This document shows positions 6,924-15,269 of a DNA stretch of 45,907 nt, in pieces (the first letter of the stretch is position 1; every line of letters begins with the position of its first letter). The notes under the pieces are model-generated. The model saw nothing but the letters and a program-made list of their open reading frames with translations, ran no database searches and was not told the DNA's origin. The position numbers were made by a program, and so were the translations under genes. The stretch comes from Lachnospiraceae bacterium UBA2864 (GTDB lineage Bacteria > Bacillota > Clostridia > Lachnospirales > Lachnospiraceae): contig DEFA01000027.1 of the NCBI GenBank assembly GCA_002350525.1, forward strand, positions 20,586 through 66,492, in the 5' to 3' direction.

Positions 6924-8963
6924 ATGAAAAATATGTTGAAGAAGCTCGGAGAAAAGATAAAACGTTCATATGAACAGCCGATGTGGAAGTGGATCCTTTC
7001 TATGTTTCTTATAGCAGTTATGCTTGAATTTTTACTCGAGATACTTGGAAGGCGATCAATACTTAAGGCTGTTCTTTTTGTGTGGCATAATCCGCTTGTT
7101 TATATATACAATGTCTCAATATGTTTTTTCACACTTTCTGTGTGCCTGCTTGTAAGAAGAAGAGTATTCCTTATGGGCTTTGTACTGGTCTGCTGGCTTA
7201 CAATGGGAATATGTAATTGCGTTGTGCTGGGTTACAGGATAACGCCTTTCTCCTTCATAGATATAACCATGATATCCGATGTGTTCAGTATGATGGATAT
7301 TTACTTTAACAACATTCAGCAGATTCTGATATTCGGAGGACTAATAATTCTTGTCATACTGATAGTTGTAGCTTTTATCACGATTCCGCGAATGAAGGGA
7401 AAAATCCATTTAGTTAAAGGAGCCATAGTTGTTCTTGTATCCTTCGTGGTTGTTTATGTTATGACTATTCTCGCGGTAAAGACGACGCTTATAGCCGATG
7501 AATTTACCAATCTCGGAACCGCCTATAAGAATTATGGATTTGTATATTGTTTCTCAAACAGCGTGGTCGATATCGGAATCAAGAAGCCGGAGAATTACAA
7601 CAAAGCCGATATTGATCGTATATTCCTTGAAACCGTGCAGCTTGATAAGGAACATGTCAGAGCAAAAAAACCCGATATAATTATACTCCAGCTTGAATCA
7701 TTTATAGATATAGGCAGAGTTAAGGGGGTTCATACCGATATTGAATCCATTCCGAACTTTAAAGCTTTCGAAGAAGAATATCCTTCGGGGTGGCTGACGG
7801 TTCCGGCAATAGGAGCAGGTACGGCCAATACCGAGTTTGAGGTCATAACGGGTATGAAGTCCAAGCTTTTCGGCGCGGGCGAATATCCGTATAAGACAAT
7901 CCTTACTACATCTCCGTGTGAAAGCATGGCACAGGTTCTTAAACGCAGATATAGCTACGGAACACATGCGATACATAATAATAAAGCCAAGTTTTACTCG
8001 AGAGATATAACCTATTCAAATCTCGGCTTTGAAACATTTACTTCACTCGAATATATGTATGATGTAAATCGTACCCAGACGGGATGGGCGAAGGATGACT
8101 GCCTTCCGGCTGAAATCTTTAAAGCACTTGATTCTGATGAAAAGCAGGATTTTATACTTTGCATATCCGTTCAAGGACACGGAAGATATCCTAAAAAAGA
8201 GCTTAAATGTGAGGAACATGTCAAAGTTACTCTCGATTCGGAAGATCCGGAACTGACCAACCAGTTTGGATATTTCGTAAATCAATGCTATGAGATGGAT
8301 CAGATGATCCTGGAGCTTAAAACCATGCTCGATGAAAGAGACAAGCCTTATGTGCTTGTTCTTTATGGAGATCACATACCGGCTCTTACGTTTGAAGAAG
8401 ATCAATTCGAATCCGGAGAGCAGAATCAGACGGAATATGTAATTGTTAATAATATCGGTCTTGAAATGGAGGATCGGGATATATATACTTATGAGCTGTC
8501 GGATTATCTGATGAGCGCTCTCGGTATGAAGAGAGGGATCATGCAGAGATGCCATGAAGCATATTTTGATCCGGCATTGGGAGACAACAGTGAGTTTAAG
8601 AATGTAGCCGAACTTATACAGTATGATATGCTGTATGGTGACAAATATATTTTTGACCGTATCAGACCTTATGAGGCAACAGATATGAAACTTGGTATAG
8701 ACGATATAACGGTCGATGAAGTTGAGTTTGATGATGCCACGGGAAATATTCTGGTAAGAGGTCAGAATTTCACTCCGTTTTCTGTAGTCCTTATAAATGA
8801 CGAGCGTACTGATTCCATCTATGTCGACCGTGAAACTCTTATGATAGTAGCGGAAGATGTGGCACAGGAGCTTGTTCCGGGAGACGTTATAGAAGTTGCC
8901 CAGATTGATAAGGATAAGCATGAACTTACGAGAACACCGCCGGTTATTTACGAAGAACAGTGA
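6924..8963 (+). CDS. Second LTA synthase-like phosphoglycerol transferase
   Basis: A 679-residue membrane protein of the LtaS/sulfatase family. About five membrane segments lie in the first 190 residues. The extracellular enzyme domain follows, with E258 (LQLESF, metal), T300 (GAGTANTEFEV, nucleophile) and D483-H484 (YGDHIPA). The T300 motif resembles LtaS more closely than that of the paralogue at 569-2671. Residues after about 590 form an extra C-terminal domain that looks beta-rich (ITVDEVEFDDATGNILVRG). Likely role: polymerising or decorating envelope polymers with glycerol-phosphate. No ribosome binding site precedes the ATG; the promoter practically touches it. TypA follows after 60 bases with its own RBS. 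Confidence 0.85.
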   Translation: MKNMLKKLGEKIKRSYEQPMWKWILSMFLIAVMLEFLLEILGRRSILKAVLFVWHNPLVYIYNVSICFFTLSVCLLVRRRVFLMGFVLVCWLTMGICNCVVLGYRITPFSFIDITMISDVFSMMDIYFNNIQQILIFGGLIILVILIVVAFITIPRMKGKIHLVKGAIVVLVSFVVVYVMTILAVKTTLIADEFTNLGTAYKNYGFVYCFSNSVVDIGIKKPENYNKADIDRIFLETVQLDKEHVRAKKPDIIILQLESFIDIGRVKGVHTDIESIPNFKAFEEEYPSGWLTVPAIGAGTANTEFEVITGMKSKLFGAGEYPYKTILTTSPCESMAQVLKRRYSYGTHAIHNNKAKFYSRDITYSNLGFETFTSLEYMYDVNRTQTGWAKDDCLPAEIFKALDSDEKQDFILCISVQGHGRYPKKELKCEEHVKVTLDSEDPELTNQFGYFVNQCYEMDQMILELKTMLDERDKPYVLVLYGDHIPALTFEEDQFESGEQNQTEYVIVNNIGLEMEDRDIYTYELSDYLMSALGMKRGIMQRCHEAYFDPALGDNSEFKNVAELIQYDMLYGDKYIFDRIRPYEATDMKLGIDDITVDEVEFDDATGNILVRGQNFTPFSVVLINDERTDSIYVDRETLMIVAEDVAQELVPGDVIEVAQIDKDKHELTRTPPVIYEEQ

Positions 8964-9023
8964 GTCATGCTGAGGATAAGTTAGAAAATAATTTATATAA
9001 AAGTTTTAGAAGAGGAAAAAGAG

Positions 9024-10847
9024 ATGATAAGAGAAGACATCAGAAATGTAGCCATTATAGCCCATGTCGATCATGGTAAGACCACTTTGGTTGACGGACT
9101 TCTTAGACAGAGCGGTGTATTCCGTGAAAACCAGGAAGTTGCGGAGAGAGTAATGGACTCCAACGATATCGAAAGAGAAAGAGGAATAACCATTCTTTCC
9201 AAGAACACGGCTGTAATGTATAACGGTGTAAAGATCAATATTATCGATACTCCGGGACATGCTGATTTCGGCGGTGAGGTTGAGCGTGTACTTAAGATGG
9301 TTAACGGTGTTATCCTTGTAGTCGATGCATTTGAAGGACCTATGCCTCAGACAAGATTCGTACTTCAGAAAGCACTTGATCTTAATCTGTCGGTTATCGT
9401 ATGTGTAAACAAGATTGACAGACCTGATGCCAGACCGGAAGCGGTAGAGGAAGAAGTTCTTGAGCTTCTTATGGATCTTGATGCATCGGATGAGCAGCTT
9501 GACTGTCCTTTCGTATATGCATCAGCAAGAGAAGGGGTTGCTTCATACACCGCAGATGAACCCGGTAAGGATATGAAACCGCTCTTTGAAACAATAATCA
9601 ATTCCATTCCGGCACCGGAAGGTGATCCTGAAAAGGGACTTCAGATTCTTATATCGACTATAGATTATAATGAATATACCGGAAGAATCGGTGTAGGAAA
9701 GGTGGATAACGGTTCGGTTAAAGTTAATCAGGAGGCTGTTATCGTAAATCATCATGATCCTGACAGACGTGAGAAAGTTAAGATTACAAAGCTTTATGAG
9801 TATGACGGACTTGCGAAGGTTGATGTGGACAGCGCAACAGTCGGCTCAATCGTAGCTGTTTCCGGTATTGCTGATCTTAAGATAGGTGATACTATCTGCT
9901 CGGTGGACAGTCCTGAATCAATTCCTTTCCAGAAGATCACGGAGCCTACAATATCCATGAACTTCATGGTTAACGATTCTCCGCTTGCCGGTAAGGAAGG
10001 AAAATTCGTTACATCAAGACAGCTCAGAGACAGACTTTACAGAGAACTTAACACAGACGTATCTCTCAGAGTTGAAGATACCGAATCCACAGACTGCTTT
10101 AAGGTAAGCGGACGTGGTGAGCTTCATCTGTCTGTCCTTATTGAAAATATGAGACGTGAGGGATATGAGTTTGCTGTAAGTAAGGCAGAAGTTATTTACA
10201 AGGAAGATGAGCGTGGAAAGCGTCTTGAGCCTTTTGAAATTGCTATAATCGATGTTCCGGATGACTTCTCGGGTACAGTTATCAATATGCTCAGTGTCCG
10301 TAAGGGTGAACTTTCGGGAATGGCTCCTTCAAACGGCGGTATGACAAGGCTTGAGTTCAGAATCCCTTCAAGAGGACTTATCGGATTCAGAGGAGATTTC
10401 CTTACAGCTACAAAGGGTAACGGAATCATCAATACTATCTTTGACGGATATGATTCATATAAAGGTGATATGTCCTACAGACAGAATGGTTCTCTTATAG
10501 CATTTGAAGCAGGATCATCAATCACATACGGCCTTTTCAATGCCCAGGAAAGAGGAACTCTCTTTATAGGACCGGGTGTTGAAGTGTATGCGGGCATGGT
10601 TGTCGGAGAGACGGGACGTGCAGAAGATATAGAAGTAAATGTATGTAAGACAAAGCACCTGTCAAATACCCGTGCATCGGGTTCTGACGAAGCTCTTAAG
10701 CTTGTTCCGCCAAAGCAGCTTTCACTTGAACAGTCACTTGATTTCCTTGATACGGATGAGCTTCTTGAGATTACTCCGAAATCACTCAGGATCAGAAAGA
10801 AGATACTTGATTCGAGACTGAGAAAGAGAGATCAGAGAAACAGCTAA
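9024..10847 (+). CDS. typA: Ribosome-associated GTPase TypA/BipA
   Basis: A 607-residue translational GTPase, the usual length for TypA. The G domain starts IRNVAIIAHVDHGKTT (P-loop about residues 13-20). It contains RERGITI, DTPGHADF and the NKID specificity motif, followed by the EF-G-like domains III and V and the TypA-specific C-terminal domain (SRGLIGFRGDF, ARGS/RASGSDEA). It lacks EF-G domain IV, separating it from EF-G and TetM. TypA binds the 70S ribosome and helps ribosome assembly and growth under stress or cold. Start supported by AGAGGAAAAAGAG just upstream. Neighbours give no further clue. Confidence 0.97.
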   Translation: MIREDIRNVAIIAHVDHGKTTLVDGLLRQSGVFRENQEVAERVMDSNDIERERGITILSKNTAVMYNGVKINIIDTPGHADFGGEVERVLKMVNGVILVVDAFEGPMPQTRFVLQKALDLNLSVIVCVNKIDRPDARPEAVEEEVLELLMDLDASDEQLDCPFVYASAREGVASYTADEPGKDMKPLFETIINSIPAPEGDPEKGLQILISTIDYNEYTGRIGVGKVDNGSVKVNQEAVIVNHHDPDRREKVKITKLYEYDGLAKVDVDSATVGSIVAVSGIADLKIGDTICSVDSPESIPFQKITEPTISMNFMVNDSPLAGKEGKFVTSRQLRDRLYRELNTDVSLRVEDTESTDCFKVSGRGELHLSVLIENMRREGYEFAVSKAEVIYKEDERGKRLEPFEIAIIDVPDDFSGTVINMLSVRKGELSGMAPSNGGMTRLEFRIPSRGLIGFRGDFLTATKGNGIINTIFDGYDSYKGDMSYRQNGSLIAFEAGSSITYGLFNAQERGTLFIGPGVEVYAGMVVGETGRAEDIEVNVCKTKHLSNTRASGSDEALKLVPPKQLSLEQSLDFLDTDELLEITPKSLRIRKKILDSRLRKRDQRNS

Positions 10848-10885
10848 ACAGAGCTTATAAGTATTGCATCATTTTTAAAAATATC

Positions 10886-10914
10886 TTGCATAGCACCCCC
10901 CTAATTAGTATACT
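10886..10914 (+). promoter_or_regulatory. Promoter of the FHA-domain gene
   Basis: TTGCAT (10886-10891), 17 bases, TATACT (10909-10914). Transcription would start near 10921, giving a 30-base leader containing the AGGGGG ribosome binding site (10940-10945). Confidence 0.75.
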
Positions 10915-10950
10915 TAAAGAGTATATTTGGTACGCTATCAGGGGGACATT

Positions 10951-11874
10951 ATGGTAGAGAATAACAAAAGCTATGATGAGTTTACTATAAACTTTAAGCT
11001 CGAAGAGGGGGTTCCGGTAGATCAGTATGAACTTACGATGTTCAATTATGAATTCGTGGGTAATTATACTAAGTGTCAGGTTGTCGAAATCGATGGGGTA
11101 AGAGCTTTACAGTTCAAGATTCCGGCAACGCTTCCGCTCGAGCAGTTTTTGAGAAAACAGCTTTATAAAGGCGAGTTTTTATCTATTCTGTCGAATATTA
11201 TGAATCAGCTCATGTATTTCGATGAGAATAAGATGCCTCTGAACAAGCTTCTTCTCAATATTCATTACATGTATATAGAACTTTCCACATTGGATGTTCA
11301 GCTTATATACATGCCGGTTGATAAAAAGTTTGCGGACTGTAATATTACCGAGTTCATACAGAATCTTATAAGCGGTATCAGATTTGCCAATATGGACTGT
11401 GTTGAACTTGTAGACAAGATTCTTAAGTATCTTGACAGCAAGCTTATGTTCGACCTTAAGGACTTTTATAACTATGTTCTTTCTCTTGAGCAGGATATGC
11501 TTCTTGAGGACGCGGAAACGGATGAAGAGAGACAGAGAAGTTCTACAACGGTTCTTGCTACTTCCTCCAATTACAGTAATCCGGTTCCTTATCTTCTCAG
11601 ACTCAAGACTAACGAACTTATTCCGATACTTACCAAGGAGTTTATGGTTGGCAAGTCTGCGGATTCGAATTATCAGATAATCGATAACAAGAAGGTCAGC
11701 AGACGTCATGCTATATTCAGGATCAGTAATGGTGAATGTTATATAAGAGATAATGATTCCACAAATCATACCTTTGTAAATGGCAAGCTGCTTCAGCCGG
11801 GAGTTGAGATCATTCTCAGCAACGATGACTATATCAGACTCGGCGATGAAGAATTCAGATTCTGGATAAGATAA
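10951..11874 (+). CDS. FHA-domain protein with DUF6382-like N-terminus
   Basis: The start is ATG 10951, five bases after AGGGGG; an upstream in-frame TTG at 10927 has no such support. The 307-residue product has no signal peptide or membrane segment. The N-terminal two-thirds (about 1-200) resembles the region called DUF6382 in Lachnospiraceae FHA proteins; I make this assignment from memory. The C-terminal FHA domain (about 225-305) has the expected G234-K-S, the S250-R-R-H motif and N-containing loops (DNDSTNHTFVNG) that read phosphothreonine. Such proteins recruit partners of Hanks-type Ser/Thr kinases. No kinase or phosphatase gene lies beside it; the gene stands alone with its own promoter. 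Confidence 0.85.
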   Translation: MVENNKSYDEFTINFKLEEGVPVDQYELTMFNYEFVGNYTKCQVVEIDGVRALQFKIPATLPLEQFLRKQLYKGEFLSILSNIMNQLMYFDENKMPLNKLLLNIHYMYIELSTLDVQLIYMPVDKKFADCNITEFIQNLISGIRFANMDCVELVDKILKYLDSKLMFDLKDFYNYVLSLEQDMLLEDAETDEERQRSSTTVLATSSNYSNPVPYLLRLKTNELIPILTKEFMVGKSADSNYQIIDNKKVSRRHAIFRISNGECYIRDNDSTNHTFVNGKLLQPGVEIILSNDDYIRLGDEEFRFWIR

Positions 11875-11890
11875 TTAATAAGAATTATTG

Positions 11891-11915
11891 ATAGAGCTGC
11901 TTCTTGCGGCTCTAT
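11891..11915 (+). terminator. Weak terminator or leader hairpin before argH
   Basis: A 10-bp stem with one G:T pair (11891-11900 with 11906-11915) and TTCTT loop separates the FHA gene from argH. The following sequence has only a broken T run, so termination would be partial. Confidence 0.5.
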
Positions 11916-11946
11916 ATTCATTTTAAATATACGGAGGAATATTATT

Positions 11947-13326
11947 ATGGCACAGCTCTGGGGCGGAAGATTCACCAAGGAGACAGACAAGCTTGTTTAT
12001 AACTTCAACGCATCGATAGGATTCGATCAGAAGTTTTTTAAACAGGATGTGGAAGGGAGCAAGGCTCATGTTAAAATGCTCGGCAGCGTCGGTATACTGA
12101 CTTCCGACGAGGTAGATACAATACTGGAAGGACTTACGGGCATATATCAGGATGTTATTGAAGGAAAGCTTGAGATCACATCCGAATATGAGGATATTCA
12201 CTCATTTGTAGAGGCGAACCTTATAGAGAGAACAGGCGATACCGGAAAGAAACTCCATACGGGAAGAAGCCGTAACGATCAGGTTGCCCTGGATATGAGA
12301 CTATATGTGCGTGATGAGATAGATGAGACAAGAGATGTGCTTATTAAGCTCCTTAAGGTACTTCATAGACTTATGAAGGAACATGTGGATACATATATGC
12401 CGGGATTTACACATCTGCAGAAGGCTCAGCCTGTTACTTTGGCACACCATATAGGTGCTTATATGGAAATGTTTAAGAGAGACTATAAGAGACTCGGAAG
12501 TATAAGAGAGAGAATGAATGAGTGTCCTCTTGGTGCCGGTGCACTTGCGGGAACAACTTATCAGCTTGACAGGAGAATGACAGCAGAGCTTCTCGGATTT
12601 GACGGCCCTACACTTAACAGTATGGATTCCGTATCGGACAGAGATTATGTAATAGAATTCCTTTCAGCTCTTTCTCTTATCATGATGCATCTTTCAAGAT
12701 TCTGCGAAGAGATCATCATGTGGAATTCCAACGAATATAAGTTTATAGAACTTGATGATGCATATAGTACAGGAAGTTCCATTATGCCTCAGAAGAAGAA
12801 TCCGGATATAGCAGAACTTGTTAGAGGTAAAACGGGCAGAGTGTATGGCGCGCTTACATCGCTTCTTACTACCATGAAGGGAATACCTCTTGCATATAAT
12901 AAAGATATGCAGGAAGATAAGGAACTTACCTTTGATGCGATAGATACCGTTAAGGGATGTATAGCACTCTTTACCGGAATGATCGATACTATGACAGTAA
13001 ATAAAGACAGGATGAAGGATAGTGCAGCACACGGATTCACGAATGCCACAGATGCAGCCGATTATCTTGTTAAGAACGGAGTTCCGTTCAGAGATGCGCA
13101 CGGTATCATAGGACGTCTTGTTCTTTATGCTATCGATCAGAACAAGAGCCTGGATGAACTTTCACTTCATGAATATCAGGAGATATGTCCTGTATTTAAG
13201 GAAGATATATATGAAGCTATATCCATGAAGACCTGTGTAGAGAAGAGAAATACAATCGGAGCCCCGGGACCTGAAGCTATGAATGAGGTAATACGTATTA
13301 ATGAAGAATTCCTCAGTAATAAATAA
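11947..13326 (+). CDS. argH: Argininosuccinate lyase
   Basis: A 459-residue enzyme of standard length for the fumarase/aspartase superfamily. It cleaves argininosuccinate to arginine and fumarate in the last step of arginine synthesis. Diagnostic features are the N-terminal LWGGRF motif, HTGRSRNDQV, the HLQKAQPV helix and the superfamily signature GSSIMPQKKNPD near residue 276, which carries the catalytic serine loop. CGGAGGAA precedes the ATG. argG is not beside it, so the pathway is split in this genome. The last 26 bases overlap the next gene in another frame. Confidence 0.97.
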   Translation: MAQLWGGRFTKETDKLVYNFNASIGFDQKFFKQDVEGSKAHVKMLGSVGILTSDEVDTILEGLTGIYQDVIEGKLEITSEYEDIHSFVEANLIERTGDTGKKLHTGRSRNDQVALDMRLYVRDEIDETRDVLIKLLKVLHRLMKEHVDTYMPGFTHLQKAQPVTLAHHIGAYMEMFKRDYKRLGSIRERMNECPLGAGALAGTTYQLDRRMTAELLGFDGPTLNSMDSVSDRDYVIEFLSALSLIMMHLSRFCEEIIMWNSNEYKFIELDDAYSTGSSIMPQKKNPDIAELVRGKTGRVYGALTSLLTTMKGIPLAYNKDMQEDKELTFDAIDTVKGCIALFTGMIDTMTVNKDRMKDSAAHGFTNATDAADYLVKNGVPFRDAHGIIGRLVLYAIDQNKSLDELSLHEYQEICPVFKEDIYEAISMKTCVEKRNTIGAPGPEAMNEVIRINEEFLSNK

Positions 13327-14449
13327 AATATTTATACTGATAATCGCAATACTTGCATTTATACTTATTTCGAGATTTTTGGGAGTAGGGCCTTTTGCGT
13401 CCAAAATTCCGAAAGAGGATATATGTAATTCAATCGATGAGGTATCGAAACATGTATCCGATTATCTCGAAAGCGGGCAGGAAGGTATGCTTACTCTGTA
13501 TATCAAGGATGTAAGTGAGGCTGATCTTACTAAGATAAATTTTTATATTGATACCATGAAGGGCAATATAAGCAATATCAGGACAAGTATATATAGTGCC
13601 GATCTTACCAAGGTAGAACTTGAGGTACATCGTTCGGACTCGAGCTATGTCGTTGATGCGGTTGTAAGAGGTAAACCTATACCCGAAGGAAAAGAAAATG
13701 CGATAAAGCTTGAGAAAAAAGTAAGAGAAATACTGGGAAGTATAATCAAACCGACAATGACGGATTTTGATAAAGAGCTTGCCATACATGACTATATAGT
13801 AAATAACTGCAAATACGGCTTTTTTAATGATGATTCCGAAAGAGAATATAACGCTTACGGTGCTCTGATCGAAGGAAAGGCTGTATGCAGCGGATATGCG
13901 GCGGCAATGGATCTTCTTCTTGAATGTTCCGGTGTGGAATCGAGATTTGTTGTCGGGTATGCGGAATCAAGCCAGAGAAGCGCTGATTCAAGCGGCGTTG
14001 AAGATAAAAGTTCGAGAAAGAATATTAAAGCCGACAATCATGCCTGGAATCAGGTTAAGATAGACGGTATATGGTATAACGTAGACGCAACCTGGGATGA
14101 CCCCGTTGGAAGCGGAGATTCGCTTTCTCATATGTATTTTAATATAGATGATGAACTTATGGGGATGACTCATGAGTGGAATCGGGAGGAATATGAGACC
14201 TGCAGCAGCATGGGAGCAAATTACTACGGAAAGACCGGAACAAAGTTTTATAATCCGAACGAGCTTGAAAGTTACTCTGATTATTATTTTACCAGTCATG
14301 GTAAAGGAATGCTCGAATGCCAGATATCGGGATTTGATGTGGATGACAACAGTCTGCAGTTTTTGTTCAAGATAAACGGCATTACGGGAGCAAGCTATTC
14401 CGTAATGGAAATGGGCGACTATAAGATATTAAACCTGATGGTTGAGTAA
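13301..14449 (+). CDS. Membrane-anchored transglutaminase-like protein
   Basis: A 382-residue protein with an N-terminal hydrophobic helix (about 9-27, signal anchor) and a transglutaminase-like core (pfam01841 type). The apparent triad is C196 (GKAVCSGYA), H247 (DNHAWNQV) and D262 (YNVDATWDDP). Bacterial members are mostly cysteine proteases or amidases outside the membrane rather than cross-linkers. The start at ATG 13301 lies inside the end of argH (26-base overlap), with GAGG 12 bases upstream; it is the only start that keeps the membrane helix. A 60-residue tail after the core is of unknown role. The downstream gene starts 10 bases after its stop. Confidence 0.8.
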   Translation: MKNSSVINKIFILIIAILAFILISRFLGVGPFASKIPKEDICNSIDEVSKHVSDYLESGQEGMLTLYIKDVSEADLTKINFYIDTMKGNISNIRTSIYSADLTKVELEVHRSDSSYVVDAVVRGKPIPEGKENAIKLEKKVREILGSIIKPTMTDFDKELAIHDYIVNNCKYGFFNDDSEREYNAYGALIEGKAVCSGYAAAMDLLLECSGVESRFVVGYAESSQRSADSSGVEDKSSRKNIKADNHAWNQVKIDGIWYNVDATWDDPVGSGDSLSHMYFNIDDELMGMTHEWNREEYETCSSMGANYYGKTGTKFYNPNELESYSDYYFTSHGKGMLECQISGFDVDDNSLQFLFKINGITGASYSVMEMGDYKILNLMVE

Positions 14450-14459
14450 AGGTGTTGAT

Positions 14460-14957
14460 ATGAACAGCTTTGATATAACAGATACCGGTAGATTCGTAAA
14501 AGCTCTTCTTTCGGAAGACTTTTTTGCCAAAACGCTTTTATATTACGCAGAGATAAAAGGTGCGTGCAGGATAGAGATTGACGGACGGCTTAACAGGGAT
14601 TTTTACGACTCGGGTGATGAAGCGCTTATTACGCCCGGTGGAAGAGATATAAGTTACATACGGTGGGGAAATATCAGAAATCAGTTTTTTGAGGGAATAA
14701 GAGGAAGCAGGCTTCCGCTCAGATTTTCGGTTTCGCTTATAACAGATCCCGACTTTTTATATGACTTTGTTACATCTTCAGGTGTAAATATAAGACCTGA
14801 TGAAGTTGAGTCTCTGAATATAAATATTATGTATGACAGGGGCGGGTTAACGGTTACTACCGGAAATTCTTACAAAATCTTTACATTGGACAAGAACCTT
14901 GACACAATTTGGGATTCGTTTGTGCATAATACCTTCAAAGAACTCGATATTTTATGA
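14460..14957 (+). CDS. Small conserved protein, DUF5721-like
   Basis: The ATG at 14460, preceded by AAAGGTG, is preferred over an in-frame TTG at 14442 that overlaps the previous gene; this gives 165 residues. No signal peptide or membrane helix is seen. The sequence pattern (an N-terminal helix, then ...IEIDGRLNRDFYDS.., and a run of alternating beta strands) resembles a Lachnospiraceae family I know as DUF5721, with no assigned function. It is tightly coupled to the transglutaminase-like gene and followed by a strong terminator, so the pair probably act together. The family assignment is from memory. Confidence 0.65.
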   Translation: MNSFDITDTGRFVKALLSEDFFAKTLLYYAEIKGACRIEIDGRLNRDFYDSGDEALITPGGRDISYIRWGNIRNQFFEGIRGSRLPLRFSVSLITDPDFLYDFVTSSGVNIRPDEVESLNINIMYDRGGLTVTTGNSYKIFTLDKNLDTIWDSFVHNTFKELDIL

Positions 14958-15068
14958 TTTTCTTCGATAATTTTGTGCAGTTTTGTTGATGAAATTTGTT
15001 GATTTTTAACAGTATAAATGTTACAATCTATGTAACAATTAATTAACAAATTAAACCATCCTTTTCGA

Positions 15069-15101
15069 GAAAAACCTCAGTTTTATTAGCTGGGGTTTTT
15101 C
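15069..15101 (+). terminator. Rho-independent terminator before htpG
   Basis: A 12-bp stem with one G:T pair (15069-15080 with 15090-15101), 9-base loop and a TTTTTCTT tail. The A run on the 5' arm means it could also work on the opposite strand. Confidence 0.85.
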
Positions 15102-15149
15102 TTGTTGAATAAGGATTTTTATATCAAAATTCTGTCATCAAAACATGTG

Positions 15150-15176
15150 TTAGCACTCCGAAGGTTCGAGTGCTAA
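15150..15176 (+). promoter_or_regulatory. CIRCE operator (HrcA site) upstream of htpG
   Basis: A perfect TTAGCACTC-N9-GAGTGCTAA inverted repeat, the binding site of the heat-shock repressor HrcA. It lies 94 bases before the htpG start. hrcA itself is not in the window. Confidence 0.93.
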
Positions 15177-15183
15177 TTTTTGA

Positions 15184-15212
15184 TTGACTTTTAATATACT
15201 GAGAGTTAAAAT
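15184..15212 (+). promoter_or_regulatory. Candidate htpG promoter
   Basis: TTGACT (15184-15189), 17 bases, TAAAAT (15207-15212). It lies just downstream of the CIRCE box. A second possible -10, TATAAT at 15231-15236, has no good -35. Confidence 0.55.
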
Positions 15213-15269
15213 TCTGTTTGTTGAAATGTTTATAATATAAGATTTATATAGAAAAGAGGTAATGTATCA

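Larger units (their letters stand above)
14958..15269 (+). other. 312-base gap: terminator, inverted repeat, CIRCE, promoter
   Basis: No credible coding sequence. In order it holds an inverted repeat TGTTACA-N5-TGTAACA (15019-15037), a terminator (15069-15101), the CIRCE operator (15150-15176), and the htpG promoter and leader. Confidence 0.8.

Noticed and set aside
8043..8921. A 292-codon open frame on the minus strand
   Set aside because: It lies wholly inside the LtaS-like gene, has no ribosome binding site, and its translation looks like reverse-complement noise (Ile/Tyr/Arg-rich, no domain).
9024..10847. EF-G or ribosomal-protection (TetM-like) resistance protein
   Set aside because: Length and the TypA-type C-terminus (GLIGFRGDF) with no domain IV indicate TypA.
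10895..10945. CCCCCC pairing with the GGGGG ribosome binding site of the FHA gene
   Set aside because: The C run lies in the promoter spacer, upstream of the predicted transcription start, so it would not be in the mRNA.
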